The translations under genes and the position numbers were made by a program. Below, one piece after another: positions 49,211-61,344 of a DNA stretch of 64,000 nucleotides. The stretch is from Colletotrichum lupini (Eukaryota; Ascomycota; Sordariomycetes; Glomerellales; Glomerellaceae), in NCBI RefSeq assembly GCF_023278565.1, contig NC_064672.1:5270001-5334000 (forward strand). Direction: 5' to 3'. The number at the start of each line of letters is the position of its first letter. Within the stretch, counting starts at the first letter, position 1. Under the pieces are notes generated by a model. It had not been told where the DNA came from, did not search any database, and worked only from the letters and a program-made list of their open reading frames with translations.

Positions 49211-52067
49211 ATGGCGACGTACGGCGATCCACCACCACCAGTACCTCCCATTCCTCCAGCAACGAAGCGCTCGAAGAAGAGTCCCCAGGAAACCTTGTCT
49301 GACTTCTGGGACAAATTTCACTCAAAATACCCGGGGAAGGTGACATCCATCTTCCCTCGCGCCCTCTACACATCCCTCCTCCCTGCTTTCCAGGAGAAGG
49401 GGGCATCTTCCACCCGCAATGCGCAGGAGTCATATGACGCGGCCGCTCGCGAGTGCCGAGAGAAGGTCAAGCGAATCATCTGAGAGTGCGAAAGAACGAA
49501 TGAGAAGTTCACCGACCCCGACTTCGACATTGAGCGTGATCCTAGGAAGAACTGTCTTAACGGTCTTATCCGTGACGGGGACCAGGGTACTGGCGGAAGT
49601 GGCGCCGCGGGAGATGTGCCGTATGTGAGCAGCTGGGATGTGAAGAACAGCCTCGATACACTTAACGCCGCGCAGATCTTGGGTCCTAGCTCTACTATCC
49701 CCATCGATCCCACGGCGGTGAGCCGTTTTCTTGGGGGCGACAGTGACATCTGGAATCCCTTTGCCAATGCAGCTGCCGGTAAGGGAGCCAAGTCGGGATC
49801 TGGCAAAGTCTCGAAGCGTCATGGCGTCCGAGGAAGCGAGTATTACAACCCTGGTTCAATCCACCGCGTTGACTGGATCTTTGATTCGCCGCAATTCACG
49901 ATGAACGGCTACTCGTCTTCCGATATCAAGCAAGGTTCCAACGGTGACTGCTGGTGGCTCGCCGCGGTTGCCACCATTGCGCACCGGAAAGACCTCATGG
50001 AGAAAGTCTGCGTTGCTCGCGACGAAGAGTGTGGCGTCTACGGTTTTGTCTTTCAGCGCGATGGCGAGTGGATTTCGACAGTCATTGACGACAATCTCTA
50101 CCTCAACGAGTCAGACTTTGACTACTATGGAGACGTCTACGATGCTAGTGGCAAGAAGGCCCGCCTACATAGGAAGAGGCACCAGACGGGCTCTGATGCT
50201 CTCTACTTTGCTCGCTGCGATGATCAGAATGAGACGTGGTTGCCGCTTCTCGAGAAGGCATACGCCAAGGTTCATGGTGACTATGAGGCCATCTCGGGTG
50301 GCTGGCCCGGCGAGGGAGTTGAGGACATGACAGGTGGCGTAACCTCAACAATCGCAACTAACCGCGTGTTGAGAAAGGACAAGTTGTGGAAAGAGCTTGT
50401 AAATTCTGACGGAGAGTTTGTCTTCGCCCTTGCTGCCATGGGGACTGGGTGGGACTGGCAGAAGAGCGGCCTGGCGTTGGGGCACGCATACTCCATTCTT
50501 CAGTCACGAGAGGAGGTTGACGAGGACGGCAAGAAGGTTCGCCTCGTTCAGATCCGGTAAGATTTGCTCCTAGAGTCTCAGTATCTTGCCTTGCTCTGAC
50601 ACTTGAACCAACAGGAACCCTTGGGGCGAACGATCCGATGGTGGTGTCGGCGAATGGAACGGGCCGTGGTCCGACGGCTCCAAAGAATGGACCCCGTACT
50701 GGCTTAAACGCATGAATCACACCTTTGGCGATGATGGCGTCTTCTGGATGTCGTACCAGGATATGCTCTCGACCTTTATGTACATCCACCGCACGCGCCT
50801 GTTTGACGACAAGTGGACCGTCGTGCAACAGTGGACCTCCGCCAATGTATCTTGGGTAACAGGTTTCCTCCAGACCAAGTTCGTTGTGGAGGTCAAGAAG
50901 TCGGGCATGGTCGTGATTGTCCTGACGCAGCTCGACGACCGCTACTTCCACGGATTTGAGGGACAGTACTGGTTCGAACTACACTTCGTCCTTCAGCAAG
51001 CTGCTTCTACAACCTCTGTGGCCAGCGATGAGTCCAAAGATGGAGAGAAGAAAAAGGCGGATGCCCCTGAGCCAGAGCAGATTTGCCGCGTCCGACCTGT
51101 GCACAAATGGGAGAATCGCTCGGTGAGCTGCGAGGTCGACCTAGAGCCAGGCATCTACGAGGTTCTGCCTAAGATTACAGCCGTTCGCAACAGCGAAGGC
51201 GACGTTAGCACAATCAAGCCTGTTGAGGAAGTAGTCAAGGAGTATGCCGAACGCAACCCGCAGAAATTGCGACAGGTAGGCTTGCAGTACGATATCGCTC
51301 ACGCCAAGGGTGGTGTTCGGAACGAGGACGAGCTCGTAGAGAAGAAGAAGCTTGAAGCGAAGCAGAAGAAGGAGAGCAAGAAAGCAAAGAAAAGAAGAAA
51401 GCAGAAAAAGGCGCTCGGTATAGCGGCGAAGGCGCTTGAGGATTCCGCCAAGGTTGTGTCTGACCTCGCGAATGAGGGCAAGAAGACTGAGGAAAAGAAG
51501 GATACCAAGGACGCTGTCGGGAAGGAAGGGAAGAAGTCCGAAGACAAGGATCAAAAGAAGGAGGGCGATTCGATTGCAATCAAAATCGCAATTAAGGAGT
51601 CAGCTCAGCCCACTGAGGCAGAGAAGCCGGCGAACGTAAATACGTCAAAGCCTGGCGATGGCCCGACCCAGGAGCCAAAGAAGGATGATGAGAAGGAGCC
51701 TAAGGAGAACAAAACTGAAGAGAAGAAACCCGAAAGCGATGAGAGCGAGAAGAAGTCTGAGGAGTCAAAACCAGCCGAGGAGACTCCCATCGCTGAATCT
51801 AAAGCCGAAGACGTCGCTGATGAGACGCCTGTTGAGCAAGCGCCGGCTGAGGAGGAAGAGGTTTCTGATTCAGACTCTGATGCTGAATCCACTGTCTTGG
51901 ATGACGAAGAGGAGCTGACTGGATCTCCATGGAACGCTGTCTGTGTCTTGGGCCTGCGTGTCTATGCCCGGGACCCCGAGGTCTCCATTAGGCTCGTCAA
52001 GCCGAGTGATGCCGAGGAGGCCTCAAGCTTGATTGTTGATGGCGAGGCTGCTGGTGCCACTGCTTGA
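49211..52067 (+). pseudogene. Calpain-like cysteine protease gene with an in-frame TGA
   Basis: Two exons (49211-50556 and 50615-52067, intron 58 bp) would encode 932 residues, but codon 91 (49481-49483) is TGA inside otherwise well-behaved coding sequence. The frame is unchanged on both sides and a single C to T change from CGA (Arg) explains it. Downstream the calpain catalytic domain is complete: Cys about 247 in GSNGDCWWLAA, His in GLALGHAYSI, and Asn in VQIRNPWG just across the splice junction. The C-terminal part (about 620-890) is a long Lys/Glu/Ser-rich, probably coiled or disordered tail, followed by an acidic SDSDSDAEST stretch and a conserved end. Family members are cytosolic calcium-linked or calcium-independent proteases. 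Either the gene is inactivated, translation restarts at a later Met, readthrough occurs, or there is a sequencing error. The site is 1.6 kb from a RIPed element. Confidence 0.85.
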
Positions 52068-52520
52068 AATTTGTAAATGATGATGAACACGATCGTTATG
52101 AAACATTTCTGTAGGACCTAACACGACTTTTCTATTCTCCTTGCTTGACAGTGAAAGCCGTGGTGACTCTTGAAGCTGTTGAAATTGGTTGACCAGCGGA
52201 TCTCATTACTCAAATAGGAGGCCTTAAAGTTTCCATACGTGACCTCTCGATAAATTCCTCTACATCTTTGCGCACAATCCAATACAGCGACTACAGCATT
52301 GGAGAGGTCTAGCCTTTAGAAGCGCTTTCGAAGCATCTCTGCCACGGTCCACCGATAGTAGGTGTTTATTGCTAGGGATCCGACAACTCGATCGGGAATT
52401 ACGCACTATGCCTATTCGGGTCATCAAAAGCGCTGCATCAGAAAACCAGTCGAAAGGTATCGAGCGATTCATCCATCTTCTTCATGGCATCGGAGTGCCT
52501 CAAACATCGATACTGTCAAA
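52068..52520. other. Intergenic region between calpain-like and carboxypeptidase genes
   Basis: No gene seen. An in-frame extension upstream of 52521 exists (to 52362) but would place the signal peptide internally, so it is treated as leader. Confidence 0.45.
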
Positions 52521-54317
52521 ATGCCTCACCGATTGAGATTCTCAGTATCATGCCTCCAACATCTATCATTGCTACTGGCATTCGTCAGCCAAAGCCTTGC
52601 TTCACCAACCCACTCTCAATCGCCCGGCTCTCCCGTAAAACATTTCCCCGCCACGGCCGACATCCCAGGATTCTCCCTCAGGCTCGGGTCCGACACGGCT
52701 AGTGTATGCAACAGCTCAACTCCCGGCGTCGCCGGCTTTGTCGATACAACTGATGGTGATGATGAGAGTCATCTGTTCTTCTGGCTTTTTGAAAGCAAGC
52801 ATCGTCCTTTTAATGACCCCGTAATATTATGGATGTCTGGGTCAGTGTTTCTAGCCGTCTCGAGCCAAAACCAATCTCCCTGCTAACTTTGTCTTCGAAT
52901 ATTTCTAGTGGCCCAGGAGCGTCTTCTACTGGCTATGGCAACCTGATGGAGTTGGGACCCTGTCGCATCGCGCCTGAGGGCGGGTACACCATCGATAACC
53001 CGCACGGTTGGAACGCGAATGCAACCTTGATCTTTGTCGAGTGAGTTGAGTATTGTCGTTTGGATACAATCTTGATCTTGGGAATCATGTTTTTTACACT
53101 CAAAGATGCTTGACTGATACTTGCATGGTTCAACTCTAGTCAGCCAGTAAGTGTCGGCTATTCGACGGGATCCAAGATACCCAATGGTCTGCAAGAAGCA
53201 TCTCAAACGATGGATCGATTCCTTCGTCAACTCATGATCGCCTTCCCTCAATACTCAAGCCTTGATTTCTATATCGCTGGAGAGTCTTATGGTGGATCGT
53301 GGGTGCCGGCTCTGGCTTCCACAATACTTGACAATCAGGCAAATTCCCACGACATAAACTCCCGCAATATTGACCTCCATTCTGCTGCTTCAGAGTTCTC
53401 GGTTCAAAACATCGAACATCATTGGGTAGGAGATCATTCACCGGTCCGCCTACCTTCGCGAGTCCCGCTCATCAACTTGAAGGGCATTCTCATTGGCAAC
53501 GGATTAATTCGACTTCGTATTCAGAATCCAGGGACTTTCGACGCGCTTTGTTCCGGACCTGATAGTCTGCTAAGCACCCCACAGTGCATCGAATGGGCCC
53601 CACTCAACCTTTGGTGCGAGCAGAATCTAGGGGTCTGCGAAGGCACAGGCGATGATGAAGGATGGACATCCCGAGCTTGTATCGAAACACACGAGAAATG
53701 TTCCTCCATGAGCGGCTACGTTGTCGACAAATTGAGGCGCAACCCATATGACTGGAGACGAAGTTGTGGTGATGGTCCTTCGGAAGAATGCTACGCCGAG
53801 CTAGGCCACATTGACGCCTTTTTAAACCAGACAAAGGTGAAGGTTGCCCTCGGAGTTAACGAAGATGCTTCGTTTGAGGGAATCTCGTACGAAATACTCA
53901 AGCAGTGGGAGAGCGTGGGTGACTTGTGGAAGTCCAGCGATGAGTACATCAACAGGCTTCTCGATGAGGTAAATAGCCCAAGGACAGAACAAGGCATGTA
54001 TCGAAACTTACTGAAAACTCTTCCAGGGGATTCGCGTTCTTATATACGTGGGCGACAAAGATTTATACTGCAATGCAGCTGGAATGCGGCGGCTCGTCAA
54101 CGAGGGACTGGCATGGCATGGACACCCCTTCTTCCGCTTCCGAGAGATGACTCTTTGGTACCATGACGCTAAGGTAGCTGGCAGGTGGAAGTCTTACAAA
54201 GAGCTCACCTATGCCGAGATATTCAACTCTGGTCACTTGGCACCATTCGACCTGCCGGCCGAGTCTGCCTCACTAATCAACTCGTGGGTCCTGGATGGAC
54301 ATCCACCAGTGCAGTAA
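52521..54317 (+). CDS. Secreted serine carboxypeptidase, peptidase family S10
   Basis: Four exons (52521-52840, 52909-53040, 53140-53968, 54027-54317) with introns of 68, 99 and 58 bp encode 523 residues. The product starts with a basic then hydrophobic signal peptide (LQHLSLLLAFVSQSLAS). S10 landmarks in order: the substrate-binding loop WMSGGPGASS made by the first splice, FVDQPVSVGYSTG made by the second, the nucleophile Ser200 in GESYGGSWVPAL, Asp in VGDKDLYCN, and His in NSGHLAPFDLP. The loop has Ser and Ala where yeast carboxypeptidase Y has Asn and Cys, as in some fungal subfamilies. These enzymes remove C-terminal residues at acid pH in the vacuole or outside the cell; with no clear propeptide or retention signal, secretion is likely. 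It converges with the regulator gene ending at 54399, 81 bp away. Confidence 0.88.
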
Positions 54318-54398
54318 CCGGAAAAAGGCACATTGCGGACAGCGTGATACTTTACTAGACGGTCATTTTCATATATGTGTAGAACTCTCTAAGTAGAG

Positions 54399-55877
54399 TC
54401 AAGTATTACTGGACTCCGCAATCTCCAGTCGACTAAGGTCCCGTAAAGATGCTGGTAACGCTTCGCACAGACAATCTCCGGCCTGGGCTAGCAGACACAT
54501 ATTCTCTCTTGGGAGGCCTGGAAGTGGCTTCAGTCTAAGATTTTTTAATGTCGCCTCCAAATGCGCACATCTCGTTGCAATTAGTGAGATTGAAGGAAGG
54601 TAGCCGGTGTCGAATGTGAAATAAGGAGACCCTTCAAAAGTCGCAAGGACCTCCGGATCTACTATCCCTGCTTCTGTGGACATCGCTTTGAATACAGCCA
54701 AGTGACTGTCGTAGTCGTATTCTTTGTCACCAAACGCCGTGTTCAGCCATATTCTGCAACACTCATATCGTGACACAATGACGTATCGTAACGCCGTTGT
54801 TAGAGTCTCTTGCCCGGGAACAGGCTCGCTCGGTGGTGATGCGGGCCGGGCTTCAAATGCATCAAACAGTATCTTCCACTGATCTAGTGATGACGCAAGA
54901 CTGGCTTGCTCATCGAGTAGGTCAGGCGGCACAATTTGGTGTTCTTCCGGGTATATTCTATAAGGGTCGCCATGCCGCACCAACCGCATGGTGCGGCTGA
55001 ATATGTCGTCAACCATTCTTTGGGCGTCATAAAATGTTGAAAAGCTGCTGGGAATCGGATGCTCGAGACCTTCCAGATTGGGAAAGTCTCTAGGATCGGT
55101 CGCGTGCAGGAAAGCGTAGATGCTCAATCGTCGAAACAGAGGCAGCAAGTGTTCCTTAGTCCAGGCATAGTCCCTGATTGTGCTTTTCAGAAGCTGGAAT
55201 CCGTGTTTCAAGTGCTTTACCGTCTCTTCACGGTTGACTTGTAGGAATTCAATAGTGATAAACAGCAGACACACCAGCAGTATGACAGGACTTCGCTCAG
55301 GGGAGGTCATAGTCCTGAGGTCATGGATAGCTGTGTTATAATGTTGCAAGGCGTAAAGATCGTCCTTCAAGAGGATCTCTTCATCCATGTCCTCCTGGAA
55401 TTGTAGACGTTCACAGAGGGTACTGATGGCAATGACAGAGTGGCGCGCGGCAGGCTCGAAGCTGGTGAACTGCATTACCAGTTTAGGCCAGAAATGAGGG
55501 TCCACGGCACCCGACATGTAAGGACCGGCTACCTCGCAGAAAAACTGCAAGGCTCTGCCCTCCCCGACCCCGTCTGCTCCCGGAAAGACATGGTGCGGTC
55601 GGTAGCGGCGAAGTTGGGATTTGTTTGTTGACGAGGGCGCCGGACTGTAGCCATCACACTGGCGGCCGGTGGCTGCGCAGCGATTGCAGGTTGGCTTGGT
55701 CTCGTCACACTTCACTTTGCGTATCCTACTTGGTCACGAAGAATTAGATACGAGGTACCATCTAAGGCAAGTTCTCAATTCTCACTGTGTACCGATCGAT
55801 GAAATGGACACTCTCAGGCACACTCACTTGCATGTTATGCAGCCAGTTCTAGTCTTCCGACTGCCCTTTCGAGCCAT
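54399..55877 (-). CDS. Zn2Cys6 transcription factor with fungal_trans_2-like C-terminal domain
   Basis: Two exons on the minus strand (55877-55828 and 55725-54399; intron 102 bp) encode 458 residues. The tiny first exon supplies MARKGSRKTRTGCITC and the second continues KIRKVKCDETKPTCNRCAATGRQCDGY, completing a zinc cluster with cysteines at 13, 16, 23, 30, 33 and 40. The intron falls inside the cluster, as is common in this family. The rest (about 75-450) is a helical regulatory region with the features of the DUF3468/fungal_trans_2 group, including the HSVIAISTLCERLQF and VILLVCLLFITIEFLQ blocks. Targets are unknown; it ends tail to tail with the carboxypeptidase gene. The short size and intact frame suggest a functional gene. 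Confidence 0.85.
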
Positions 55878-56835
55878 CGTGTTTCTGTTTCAGGCCGTCT
55901 GCGTACCTAAGGCCACGACCCCACTTGGCCAGCCTCTCCGTCGAAGCGATAACGGGGCAAGCCACCTGCGGTTCTCATGACCCCGGAGCGGGTGTGGGAG
56001 GCTTAACCTAGCCGTGGAATGTCGACAAACACATCGGCGACGGCAGGCGTGTGTGCGGAGAAGAAGGAATTCTGGCGTCTGGAGATAATAATTCGGATGT
56101 TCCTTCATGGTGCGTCTGCGGGGCGACAGGGGTCCAATGCGAGCCAACCAATATAAGCATAGCTCAGGCCAGCCAACAATGAAGAGCGACGTCCAAAGTA
56201 CTTGATTGGTCAGGCCAATGGACTATGAGACGGGCTTGTCGATGATGGAAAGTCTTGACTTTCGGAGTGAATGAGACAAAAAGTATATGCTAAATGTTTT
56301 GGATGTTCGTGATAATTGGGGTGTTGGGATGCAGGGCTGATCTTTTCCAGTGAGCGTCTCGCCGAACTCTTATGGAGAATTAGAACGTAAGCTTATGACA
56401 CAAGAAACGGCCTGAAGGATTTGTCGGAGTGGCTGTGACTGTCATCATGTCATTTTACTCTCTTGGATTAGGCAGCCACTGTTCAGCTGTCTGCTAAGCC
56501 CTTTAGAGCTTGCGCTTATGTCGCATCAGCTCAACGGAGAATCACAGATTTGGTAAGTTACCCTGATCAAGCGTTCATGACGGCGAATACCATTAGTCTA
56601 CATACACCGTTGAATCTTCCCTTGCATTTTTGTCTTCCAAGAACAAGCCATAAAAACTAGACACCAAGCGGAATGTCCTAGAATTGTGATTACATGAAAA
56701 TCGAAGGTTGACGAAGCTGGAAATCCGTCGGATCGAGAAGGTCGTCCAACGAATAATTCAGAAAGAAGTCGGTGAGATTGCATACCCTGAGCTGAGTCAA
56801 GTCTATCCATAACATATCTCCGCGCCCAGTAAGAA
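55878..56835. other. Intergenic region between the regulator and a secreted-protein gene
   Basis: Holds the regulator's promoter (just above 55877) and the 3' region of the gene ending at 56836. No further gene, RNA or repeat supported. Confidence 0.45.
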
Positions 56836-57684
56836 TCAACGAAGCCGGTAGCGGATGTATCTACTTCCGTTACTGGTCCAGAGATCCACGCGGTCAATTT
56901 CCTTATCCTCCATCGCGGTGAAGGTTGACGGAATGCCTCGAACAGCGCGGCCAAGCGGATTCTGGTTCACGAGCCAGTTGAATGCCTTCCGCTCATCGGT
57001 TCCCTCCTCAGTCTTGTCGATCTGGAGTTCATTTGGTTCGCCCGCATCCTGGCTTCTATCCATCCACAAGTATGCCTGCTTGATCGACTCTAGTGCGTCT
57101 TCGTTCGTGATGCTGGCAAAGCTAACATATTCGAGCTCCGAGACGTATTTGTTCGAGTATTCCTTCCAAGTGGCCATCATGATGGTCCGGAAACGACATT
57201 TGCGCGGCTCCGGCGTGGGGTCGGCTTCGTTGATCGCGTTGAACACTCTGATTTCGTTCTCGCTTGGATACACAGCCATGTCATCCACGCTCCAGAATAT
57301 GTCGGGCTTCCAGTCCTGGGGCGAAGGAATCATGACGCCGACATCGACCCTCACAGAGTCCGAACGGCGGTGGGCTTGGAAGATGTAGCCTCTCTTTGTG
57401 ATATCAGGCACACGGCCATCTTCGGCGTCGCTTAGATCGGCTGCAGCCGTTTGCTCTTCATTGTCTGATTCGGACTCGACTTCTTGTTCTGGCTGGGCTG
57501 AGCTAGAACCTTTGCTGCTCTTGCCTTTAAAGATGCTCTTGAACTTCCATCCGCGACGGACGAGTTCAGAGGTACCTGAACGCTCTGCTAGCGACAGTGC
57601 ATCAATGTCCGTTGCAGCGCTGTGGACAAAGCCACTCAAGAAGAGAAGGAGGCCAAAGATGGTAGTCGAAAGTAAGAAGCGCAT
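56836..57684 (-). CDS. Secreted protein of unknown function with Kex2-type sites, 282 aa
   Basis: A single-exon minus-strand frame. I start at the ATG at 57684, where the product begins MRFLLSTTIFGLLLFLSGFV, a strong signal peptide; a Met 24 codons upstream would give a charged N-terminus and is less likely. A short propeptide-like part ends in ELVRR, then comes a Lys/Ser/acidic low-complexity stretch (about 45-90) ending in DITKR. The remaining 190 residues form a compact domain with VDVGVMIPSPQDWKPDIFW, FRTIMMATWKEYSNKYV and a C-terminus RYIRYRLR. The two dibasic sites suggest Kex2 processing in the Golgi. I do not recognise the domain. It is a candidate secreted effector or processed peptide precursor, by inference. 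Confidence 0.68.
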   Translation of the reverse strand: MRFLLSTTIFGLLLFLSGFVHSAATDIDALSLAERSGTSELVRRGWKFKSIFKGKSSKGSSSAQPEQEVESESDNEEQTAAADLSDAEDGRVPDITKRGYIFQAHRRSDSVRVDVGVMIPSPQDWKPDIFWSVDDMAVYPSENEIRVFNAINEADPTPEPRKCRFRTIMMATWKEYSNKYVSELEYVSFASITNEDALESIKQAYLWMDRSQDAGEPNELQIDKTEEGTDERKAFNWLVNQNPLGRAVRGIPSTFTAMEDKEIDRVDLWTSNGSRYIRYRLR

Positions 57685-59263
57685 AGTGACGAGATTTACA
57701 AGAGAAGGAAAGTGTGAAAATCTGGACAACGATTTTGCAAGCCATTCCGTTTTCAAGAAGTTTTGTCTCGATTTAAAGCACGTTCTGGTGGATATAATTG
57801 ACGCCTTTCCTCAGAAGTCGGCTGCTCTTTTGGGCTGTCCAGGCTGTAGCCCAGATTGATACGGAATGACCGGAGAATACAGAAATTACTCACCATAATA
57901 GTGTTCATTCATCCCACCGCCGGCCTGATTCGGTCATAACCGAAACGGATGGTTTTCAAGTGACTGCACTTGAGGCTAAGGGCGGTTAAGAGACGCGATA
58001 CACGCAACCTCCCAACCCTATCCAGTTGTCCCTCAATTTCATATTAGTTTCAGGTCGGCCATATAATAAAGTTGGAGTTGCGGTTAACGTTTGAGACCTA
58101 GCAGTCATTGCTCCGAAAAATTCGCCTCCAAGACCATGGTTTTGGTACACTTGCACGATTCTGATCCTGGGGAAAGTCACGTAACAGAAACTTGCCTCAC
58201 TGTCGCACGGAGTGTCCATAGTCTTTTACGTTTAGACCATACTCTAATTACGGTAATAATTATATTCTTGTCATTTATTGACACTTCAGTCTTAAATTTC
58301 GTTATTAAACTGTAGCCAATGGGCACAACCGAGTTCGGCCCGCATCTTCAGAGTTTAATATACGTGCCAAGAGCTTTCGCTCGACTCGGGAGGTACGTAC
58401 TTTCCGCATGCGATCGGCCCGGCCCTCCATGCAGGCACAACGGCTTAGAAGACTTGTTGACCTGAAGCTTCATGATGGAGTTGCATCTTGCTACTAGATC
58501 TTGTAGCTCAAAAGCAGACTAGATTAGGCTTAGAATGCATAATGAATCTGGGCTGATGTCGCATCATCACACGTCATTCGAGAAGTGCAGGGCGCCTCGT
58601 ATTGAGAACTTGGCAGCGAGGACCAACAGGTCACAGCTTTTTCTAGAAAAGTCTAATTCCTTTGCTTCATCGCAGATGATTCCTCAACAGCCGTCTCTAA
58701 TTAGCGGCTGTGCCCACAAATTGAACTAAACACAACTCGGTAGTCAGGTAAGGCTGGCAAGTTATATCACTAGAGAACTCGCCGAGGATGGACACGGGGC
58801 CGGCTCGACCGAAGGTGCAATTTCTTCTTGGGAGTACCAAGGCAGAACTTGTAGATCCCGTACGGATTGCCGAGTCTGGGTCAGTGTCAAGCTATCTTAT
58901 TCTCCGTCAGAAAGTGACGAGAGTCAGGTACGGAGTGGTCTGGATTCGGAATCACCGCATAGAAGCTCACGTCGTATTGGAACTAATATCAGATCTTGCA
59001 CAGAAGAGTTCGCAGGCTATAACAATTTAGGTGGGGGCAACTTTGAACTCACATGTAGGTACTGCGATAAAAGTCACATCGAAAGTCTGGAGTCAGCTAC
59101 TAACAAATAAAGTCACAGTAGTATCCTCGTTCGTGAGCCAGTTTGTGCCAACTTGCTCCAGTACCTCTAATGCCATCGCTTCCTTCATTCTAATCCATCC
59201 GCCATTCGCCTCATCCAATTTTGGTCTTTTGCAAACCCTTCAGTCCTGGCAAACGATTTCAGC
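57685..59263. other. Intergenic region between a secreted-protein gene and the NLP gene
   Basis: About 1.6 kb serving as the upstream region of two divergent secreted-protein genes. I found no recognisable coding sequence, tRNA or repeat; the short open frames (for example 58788-59030) look random. Confidence 0.45.
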
Positions 59264-60275
59264 ATGAAGCTCAGCATGTTGCAGCCATCGCTTGGCTGTC
59301 TCTTCATTCATGGCGCATTGTCCTCTGTCCTTCCACGAGGCAATGATGATTATGCCGGGCATCCGACACTGGGCCACGATAAGATCGTCCCGCTCACCCA
59401 GAGCGCCTCGACAGGATTTGAAGGACAATTAGAGCTTCGATTTAATCCGTTCCTCTATGTTTCAGGCGGCTGTGATCCGTATCCCGCTGTTGATGCCACC
59501 GGCAATCTTGGGTAAGACAGACTTGCCGCCTTCCCCAGGATCCATGGGCACGAGACGAGACTAACACATAGCGATTAGAGAAGGTCTGAGGCCGACTGGA
59601 GGTGGCAGAAGCGGATGTGATGCTGGAGGCACTGCCCAAGTCTATGTCAGAGGTGGACAAAGTCAGGATCGTACTGGTATCATGTTTTCCTACTACATGC
59701 CCAAGGTCCGCTGGGGTAAGGGCAACAACGAAGGTCATAGACACTACTGGGCCAGTGTTGTAGTCTGGTTGAACCAGTTTGGCTGCGGGGAAGACGCCTC
59801 ATCCGTGTCGGCTGTGGGTGTGTCATTTACGACCGATCATCTTGTCTGGGATACTGCACCAGCGGGCAAAATCTCGTACGCTTCCTCGGGAGTCGGCGTG
59901 GATACGCTGACACACCCCAAAATGCAGATTCACGACAACGCCTTCTCCCCATTTACGGGTGCTGATGGAGACAAGGTGTTTGAGCGCACAGTCGTCAGCT
60001 GGTTCTCTCTTCCCGCGGCTGCGCAGAAAGCTTTGTCGGATGTCAAATACGAAAAGACTCAAGTGCCATTCACCGACGCCAACTTCCAGGCTCACCTGGA
60101 CGCCGCATACCGAGAAAGCTTTTACGGCGGTCTTACAGACCAGCAGGGATGCTTCGGTCAAGAGGCTGGACCCAGTGTGAAAGAGGATCCGATCAGCGAT
60201 TCGCCTCCTAAGGACAAGGAGCCAGCTGGTGCTCCGCCTCCAAGCGGCGAGAAGGGGCCTACAGATGCGCAGTGA
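59264..60275 (+). CDS. NPP1-domain protein (necrosis- and ethylene-inducing-like, NLP)
   Basis: Two exons (59264-59511 and 59579-60275; intron 67 bp) encode 314 residues. A signal peptide (about 1-20) is followed by the NPP1 fold (about 40-260) and a Pro/Lys/Gly-rich acidic C-terminal tail of about 45 residues that is longer than usual. Two cysteines flanking the splice junction, after SGG and SG, fit the conserved disulfide of type 1 NLPs. The histidine-rich heptapeptide is at residues 135-141, but Tyr139 stands where active members have Asp and Ala141 where they have Glu. NLPs bind plant plasma-membrane sphingolipids, and the Asp/Glu positions are needed for metal binding and membrane damage in the active class. 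This protein is therefore probably non-cytolytic. The frame is intact and secretion is expected. Confidence 0.87.
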
Positions 60276-61344
60276 TTGAAAGAGGATTAGGATGAAAGGC
60301 GCTACTGATTAACACTTCAACAGTTACATATATCCAAGATAGAATAGCACTAGGCTGCCCAAAACCTGTCAGGAAAATCTGAAAAGAATCAGGTATGCAA
60401 TCTGAGCTTTGGGGGAGGCGGTCAGCATAATGATCTTGTAAACCCGAGCGGACGTATACTTGATAATCCGAGAACAGACAAGATAAGCTAGAATAGTCTA
60501 ATTCGGCCACGCTATACAGGCAAAATTTCTTTGGCAAGCTCTTCCTGAGCAGGTGTTTAGTGAAGTAATGTAGTCGTTTCCGATCAACCATGATAGCTCA
60601 AGTACAAGTCAGCACAGTATTACCTAACGTAACAACCATGCAATGTTGACCTCCCCACAGCTTCTCGGATGAAATGAATGATGCTTTTATGTTGTATTCG
60701 GACGTCTTAGTCTCATAACTCATCCGTATCATCGCAGAAAATCTACCTCCCTCTGGAAAGCGATCATATTATATGGACCTAGGAACGCAATCTGACCAAC
60801 CGATTTAAGCCTTTTGACAACTCCTGGGAATACTTCCTATTACTAATATCACTCCTGTGTCAAATCTTGCTTGTGACTATCACTATCACATTGAGTCCAA
60901 GATACAATAGATTATTTAACACATCGTAGAATTTTTCTTTTCTTCTTCTTTTTTTTTTTGTTGGGGGGGGGGGGGGGAAGGGGTCCCGGTTTCTCATTAT
61001 GTTCAACTGGAGAACATGCCAGGATATGTATCCAAGTAGTCAGGTCAAGACATGATGCCTTAGTACTCAAAGGCCATGTTTCAGAATGATTGGTAAATGT
61101 TAGTCAACGCTTGATGGATTTTGTTGCATCCCACGAACTTCCAAAAGTGTCACATTTCGGATCTTGATACGGTTTGCTACCAACCCCTTCTCTTCAAGTT
61201 ATTGATACTCTTCTGAGTTCTTTTCATATACAGATAGGATGTATTCTAGTACATCTTCTAAGCCGAGTAATCTGAATGTTACCTATAGCCCAAGTTTTCG
61301 CGCATATTGATGAGAGCAAATTCGAATGGTCGCCATCCCCCAGC
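60276..61344. other. Intergenic region with a homopolymer G tract
   Basis: No gene seen. A T-rich run passes into a run of about 16 G followed by AAGGGG near 60947-60985; it could form a G-quadruplex and is a likely place for sequencing error. Confidence 0.45.

Noticed and set aside
51235..51892. Minus-strand frames over the calpain tail
   Set aside because: They mirror the Lys/Glu-rich repeats on the plus strand and are Ser/Phe/Leu low-complexity artefacts.
54020..54050. Apparent +1 frameshift in the S10 carboxypeptidase gene before the Asp motif
   Set aside because: A 58 bp GT-AG intron (53969-54026) joins GAG to GGG and restores the S10 reading exactly, so the gene is not broken here.
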